DNA of 64,000 bases from Brachionus manjavacas. Taxonomy: Eukaryota; Rotifera; Eurotatoria; Ploima; Brachionidae. Positions 61,471 through 64,000 of the stretch are shown piece by piece; within the stretch, counting starts at the first letter, position 1, and the number at the start of each line of letters is the position of its first letter. Both the position numbers and the translations under genes were made by a program. The stretch is from contig JAHQIY010000023.1 of the NCBI GenBank assembly GCA_019054805.1, positions 620,001-684,000 of the forward strand, in the 5' to 3' direction. The notes under the pieces are model-generated. The model was given only the letters and a program-made list of their open reading frames with translations. It ran no database searches and had not been told where the DNA came from.

Positions 61471-61814
61471 TTAAAATTTGTATTTCGGCCTTTTTTTGAA
61501 TTCATTAAAAGTTTCTTTCTGACTTTGCATGTCAGAAATATGGACAATTGCACTATCTTCTTGTGCTGGTCTTTCAGATCTTTCATTTTGAACTCCAGGA
61601 ATTATTATCGAAAAATTCTCGCACGTGCTTTTGAAAAAGAATTATAAAACTAATTACTAAAATATTTTTTAGTTAAAATAAATATTGCAGTTTGAAATCG
61701 ATTTCTCCGAGTTTAGACTTAACTTTTGCCTGACGCTTATTTTTTCAGACCCTCGTGTCCAAAATTTCATCAAAATCTAAATAAATAACGTCTGGATGGA
61801 CATTCGGGAATAAC
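61471..61814 (-). pseudogene. Minus-strand coding-like segments, possible exons 3 and 4
   Basis: Two open segments. At 61814-61676 the frame reads FPNVHPDVIYLDFDEILDTR, one TGA (61745-61747), then KNKRQAKVKSKLGEIDFKL. It begins next to an AAG that could be a splice acceptor. At 61623-61471 the frame reads CENFSIIIPGVQNERSERP and continues, rich in Glu, Gln and Ser, to TAA at 61471-61473. Composition is more codon-like than the surrounding A/T runs. No family recognised. They may continue the gene starting at 62344, or be relics. Confidence 0.22.
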
Positions 61815-61866
61815 CTTAAAATGTTTAATAATTATTATTTTAAATTTATTTAAGCATTACTTTTAT

Positions 61867-62147
61867 TTAAATTGTCTTTTGTTTGGAATTTTTTTCTGGT
61901 GAGACAATAATCTCAGGTAGTTGATCTTTTTCATCATGCGAACTAAATGCTTCCTGTAATTTTCTTTCATTGCCTTGAAATTCACTTAATTTTGATACTG
62001 TGATGCTCGATTTGACATTTTTATTCGCAATTCTAATCGATTCCATTTCAACTTCGGTTTTATCATTTCTTTTAATGGTGAAGATGCCTTGAAAGATATC
62101 ATAGCCGACAATATTTCTTAAATAAATTTAATAATCCATTTGAAAGC
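61867..62147 (-). pseudogene. Possible exon 2 of a minus-strand gene, with in-frame stop
   Basis: Starts after TTCCAG (AG at 62149-62148). Read in the phase set by exon 1 it gives SFQMDY, then TAA (62130-62128), then about 86 open residues including RNIVGYDIFQGIFTIKR, IRIANKNVKSSITVSKL and DQLPEIIVSPEKNS, ending TAA 61869-61867. The phase match over the junction and the long open run in such AT-rich DNA argue for real coding ancestry; the early TAA argues for a pseudogene or a wrong acceptor. Hydrophilic, no domain recognised. Confidence 0.33.
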
Positions 62148-62226
62148 CTGGAAGTTCAATATTATTTAGTTTAATTAATAAATTTAAAAAATTAAAAAAA
62201 ATTTCTTTTAATAATATTAAACTTAC

Positions 62227-62344
62227 TATTGCAATATTCGTTAATTTCATCAATGTTTTTAATGCCTAGCTCATTTCCCATCAGCTTTTTGATTTTAAGG
62301 AAACAATTTTTGATTCGTTCCTTATCCAGATCACGATTAGACAT
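62227..62344 (-). CDS. Possible first exon of an unknown minus-strand gene
   Basis: ATG at 62344 opens 39 codons, MSNRDLDKERIKNCFLKIKK then LMGNELGIKNIDEINEYCN, ending at a consensus splice donor GTAAGT (62226-62221). A 79-bp intron (62226-62148) ends in TTCCAG and keeps phase with exon 2. The peptide is basic and probably helical. Lys/Ile/Asn-rich codon use matches an AT-rich host rather than the retroelements. I do not recognise a family. It sits just outside the right arm of the inverted repeat, so promoter sequence would lie within 62345-62410 or was lost at the breakpoint. Confidence 0.35.
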
Positions 62345-62410
62345 CTTTTACATAATCAATTAAGGAAAATAAAATTAAGTGATAAAAAATACTTTTTTGG
62401 AATCAAACAG
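62345..62410. other. Short AT-rich spacer before the right inverted-repeat arm
   Basis: 66 bp. At its right end homology to the left arm starts at TACCATAAAT (62411). No motif recognised. Confidence 0.5.
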
Positions 62411-62745
62411 TACCATAAATATACAGATGAAATTTCTCGCATGCCCATACTACAGCCAATGCTTCTCGTTCAACTTGAAAATATCTTTGTTTAACCTGTG
62501 ATAGACAACGGCTGGCATACATAATTATTTTCTTGACACCTGGATTTTTAACATCATATTGAGCCATTACTGCTCCTAAACCAAAAAAACTTGCATCTAC
62601 TGTAAGTTCAGTGCGACGCTCTTGATGGAAATAACTTAAAGCTTTGTCACAAATAGACTTTTTAAGGTTTTCCAACGCTTCTTGATGCTTCGGCAACCAC
62701 TTCCACTCAGCTTTCTTTTTGACCAGCTCTCATAGTGGCTCTGTG
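62411..62745 (-). pseudogene. Element B RNase H, right-arm copy (truncated)
   Basis: Minus-strand copy of 58061-58353. Frame reads AEWKWLPKHQEALENLKKS, LTVDASFFGLGAVMAQ, VEREALAVVWACEKFHLYIY and then leaves homology after YGTV at the arm boundary. The WACEKFHLY stretch, deleted in the left arm, is intact here. The third and fourth catalytic positions are beyond the breakpoint and absent. The in-frame TGA upstream (PL-stop-ELVKKKAEW) is shared with the left arm. Confidence 0.85.
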
Positions 62746-63115
62746 ATTGTGGAAAAATTAGGTATAAATCGAGCACAATAATTAGCTGAACCAAGCAAAC
62801 TCCTCACCTCTCCAACTGTTGAAGGTGATTTAGCATTGACCAACGCCTCAAACTTCTTAACATCAATTGCTTTGTCAGAAAAATTTAGCCCAAAGAACTT
62901 TAGACTAGTTTTACAAAACTCGCATTTTTTTTATTGACAGTCAGTCCTGATTGCTCTAGTCTTCTGAAAATAGCTTCCAGTCTGTCATCATGCTCTTTTT
63001 TAGTGGTACCAAAAACAATAATGTCATCACTGAAGCTTAAAGCTCCATCGATTCCAGCAAGCACCAACTCAATTGTTTTTTGAAATATTTCCAAAGCCGT
63101 TGTGTATAACTACTA
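62746..63115 (-). pseudogene. Element B reverse transcriptase fragment, right-arm copy
   Basis: Minus-strand copy of 57688-58060. The longest frame (63094-62900) reads EIFQKTIELVLAGIDGALSF, SDDIIVFGTTKKEHDDRL and ends where the shared A-run frameshift occurs; the thumb part (FGLNFSDKAIDVKK, SLLGSANYCARF) follows in another frame. Six T's near 63080 (five A's in the left arm) keep EIFQKTIEL in frame here. The upstream fingers domain is replaced by the A-like fragment, so neither copy ever encoded a full RT at this locus. Confidence 0.85.
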
Positions 63116-63132
63116 CCGGTTTCTCTTGAAGT

Positions 63133-63217
63133 CCCTAATCTTAATCTTGAACTCCATTAATAAACAAAACGAATTCATAAAAATCAGGCTTTCTAGTAGA
63201 ATATGGTAAAACAGTTT
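63133..63217 (+). repeat. Captured satellite monomer fragment, right-arm copy
   Basis: About 85 bp matching the array monomer in the array's own orientation (CTTGAACTCC, GAATTCATAAAAATCAGGC, TAGTAGAATATGG); reverse complement of 57574-57658. Flanked by halves of the split 68-bp stretch. Confidence 0.88.
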
Positions 63218-63253
63218 AAGAGCAGAGTATTCTATCCATTATGCAGAAATTGT

Positions 63254-63591
63254 ACAAAGCAATGAAATTTAAATTTTTAATAAAGAATAATGAAATGTAA
63301 ACATAAAAAATGCAATAAATCGAAAACAATCACTTTTGTAATATAATGAATAATGTTAAATAAATAATGAAAATCAAAATGTTCTTTTAAATATATATTA
63401 AATGTAAATTTAAAATAAATTTAAATACGAAAACAATTTAAACTGTTAAAAAATTAACCAAAATATTATTTTACAATCATTTAATGGTTAACCACTGAAA
63501 CAGAAACGAATTATTAAAATATGATTTATTAAATAAAACCATTTAATAACATATCGGATATGTTGGTTTATCATCATTTATTCGAGAATAT
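63254..63591. other. AT-rich insert, right-arm copy
   Basis: 338 bp, reverse complement of 57201-57538, including the palindrome AACATATC-C-GATATGTT. No coding potential. Confidence 0.7.
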
Positions 63592-64000
63592 TATAACTAC
63601 TACCTGTTTCTCTTGAAGTCCCTTATAGCAGAGTATTCTACCCATTATGCAGAAATTGTTGCTATATTCAGTGCCAGTATTCATTTTTAGGGTGTTGTAA
63701 ATGGTATTTAAAAATGGGTCTTTCTTTTGTTCATTCGCTAGGTCTATACTTGCTAACGGATCAGCCGATGAGCCTGTAATCGACCGATTAAGTGCGTATA
63801 GATAAGGCTCTAGTGGAAATAACTTATCTGCTTTGGCATCTTCAGTTATACTTGCTAAACTGGACAATCCGTCTGCGTTCGCATTAGCAATCCATTTTTT
63901 ATACCGCACGTCAAAGTCAAACTCCGAGAGTCTGAGTACCCATCTTACTAATCTGGCTGGTGTCTTAGCTTCCACTAACCATTTTAATGATTCGTGATCC
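63592..64000 (-). pseudogene. A-like Ty3/gypsy RNase H end and spacer, right-arm copy
   Basis: Minus-strand copy of 56829-57202 that extends further: at the window edge it reads DHESLKWLVEAKTPARLV, the TDHxxL block of RNase H with a catalytic Asp, followed by RWVLRLSEFDFDVRYKKW and the spacer ending CYKGLQEK. The frame is open from the window edge to the AT-rich insert, so this part has no stop. The element continues beyond 64000; its 5' portion is out of view. Confidence 0.87.

Larger units (their letters stand above)
62411..63965 (-). repeat. Right arm of the ~1.5-kb inverted repeat
   Basis: Reverse complement of 56827-58353 with only scattered differences. It retains the ~27 bp missing from the left arm and the two homopolymer bases lost there, so it is the better preserved copy in those places. 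Retroelement sequence continues past 63965 to the window end, where the left arm has already switched to satellite. Homology stops at 62411 within RNase H, where the left copy runs on into the rest of element B. Confidence 0.95.

Noticed and set aside
1-64000. tRNA, rRNA or other structural RNA genes
   Set aside because: No acceptor/anticodon-like set or rRNA core sequence was noticed; a covariance search was not possible here.

Overview
The window is eukaryotic, AT-rich repetitive DNA with no complete host gene. Positions 1-51600 are one tandem satellite array, all in the same orientation, built on a 135-bp monomer (for example 42916-43050), about 380 copies. It runs off the left edge. The first ~16.5 kb holds higher-order repeats and a shortened ~82-bp monomer variant. 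The middle (~17-50 kb) is more uniform, with local duplications. The right edge (50.0-51.6 kb, resuming at 56194-56826) is the most diverged.

The array is interrupted at 51601-56193 by a dead Ty3/gypsy LTR retrotransposon (element A), flanked by the 4-bp duplication ATTT; the satellite monomer reads straight across the insertion. Its LTRs, primer-binding site, polypurine tract and the 3' end of integrase all read on the minus strand. Its gag, protease, reverse transcriptase, RNase H and start of integrase read on the plus strand. So the interior has been inverted, and one inversion junction carries a perfect 19-bp inverted repeat. Frameshifts, stops, a lost RNase H end and a YLVD replacement of the YxDD motif make it non-functional.

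From 56827 to the end lies a nested mosaic. A ~1.5-kb composite (RNase H tether of an A-like element, an AT-rich insert, a captured inverted satellite monomer, and RT/RNase H of a second Ty3/gypsy element, B) occurs twice as an almost identical inverted repeat (56827-58353 and 62411-63965). Between the arms are the 3' half of element B (RNase H end, DD35E integrase, acidic C-terminal tail, polypurine tract, a 328-bp LTR with TATA and AATAAA) and ~2 kb of AT-rich DNA. That DNA holds minus-strand coding-like pieces: a possible two-exon gene with a 79-bp GT-AG intron, and a fragment resembling DUF3987 proteins.

The content points to an AT-rich invertebrate animal genome in satellite heterochromatin, possibly near a centromere; that placement and any closer taxonomy are inference. 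CpG-to-TpG/CpA changes at all three CpG sites of the monomer suggest the satellite is or was CpG-methylated. I see no new enzymatic system. The most unusual items are the satellite's higher-order architecture, the internally inverted retrotransposon, and the inverted duplication carrying captured satellite DNA.
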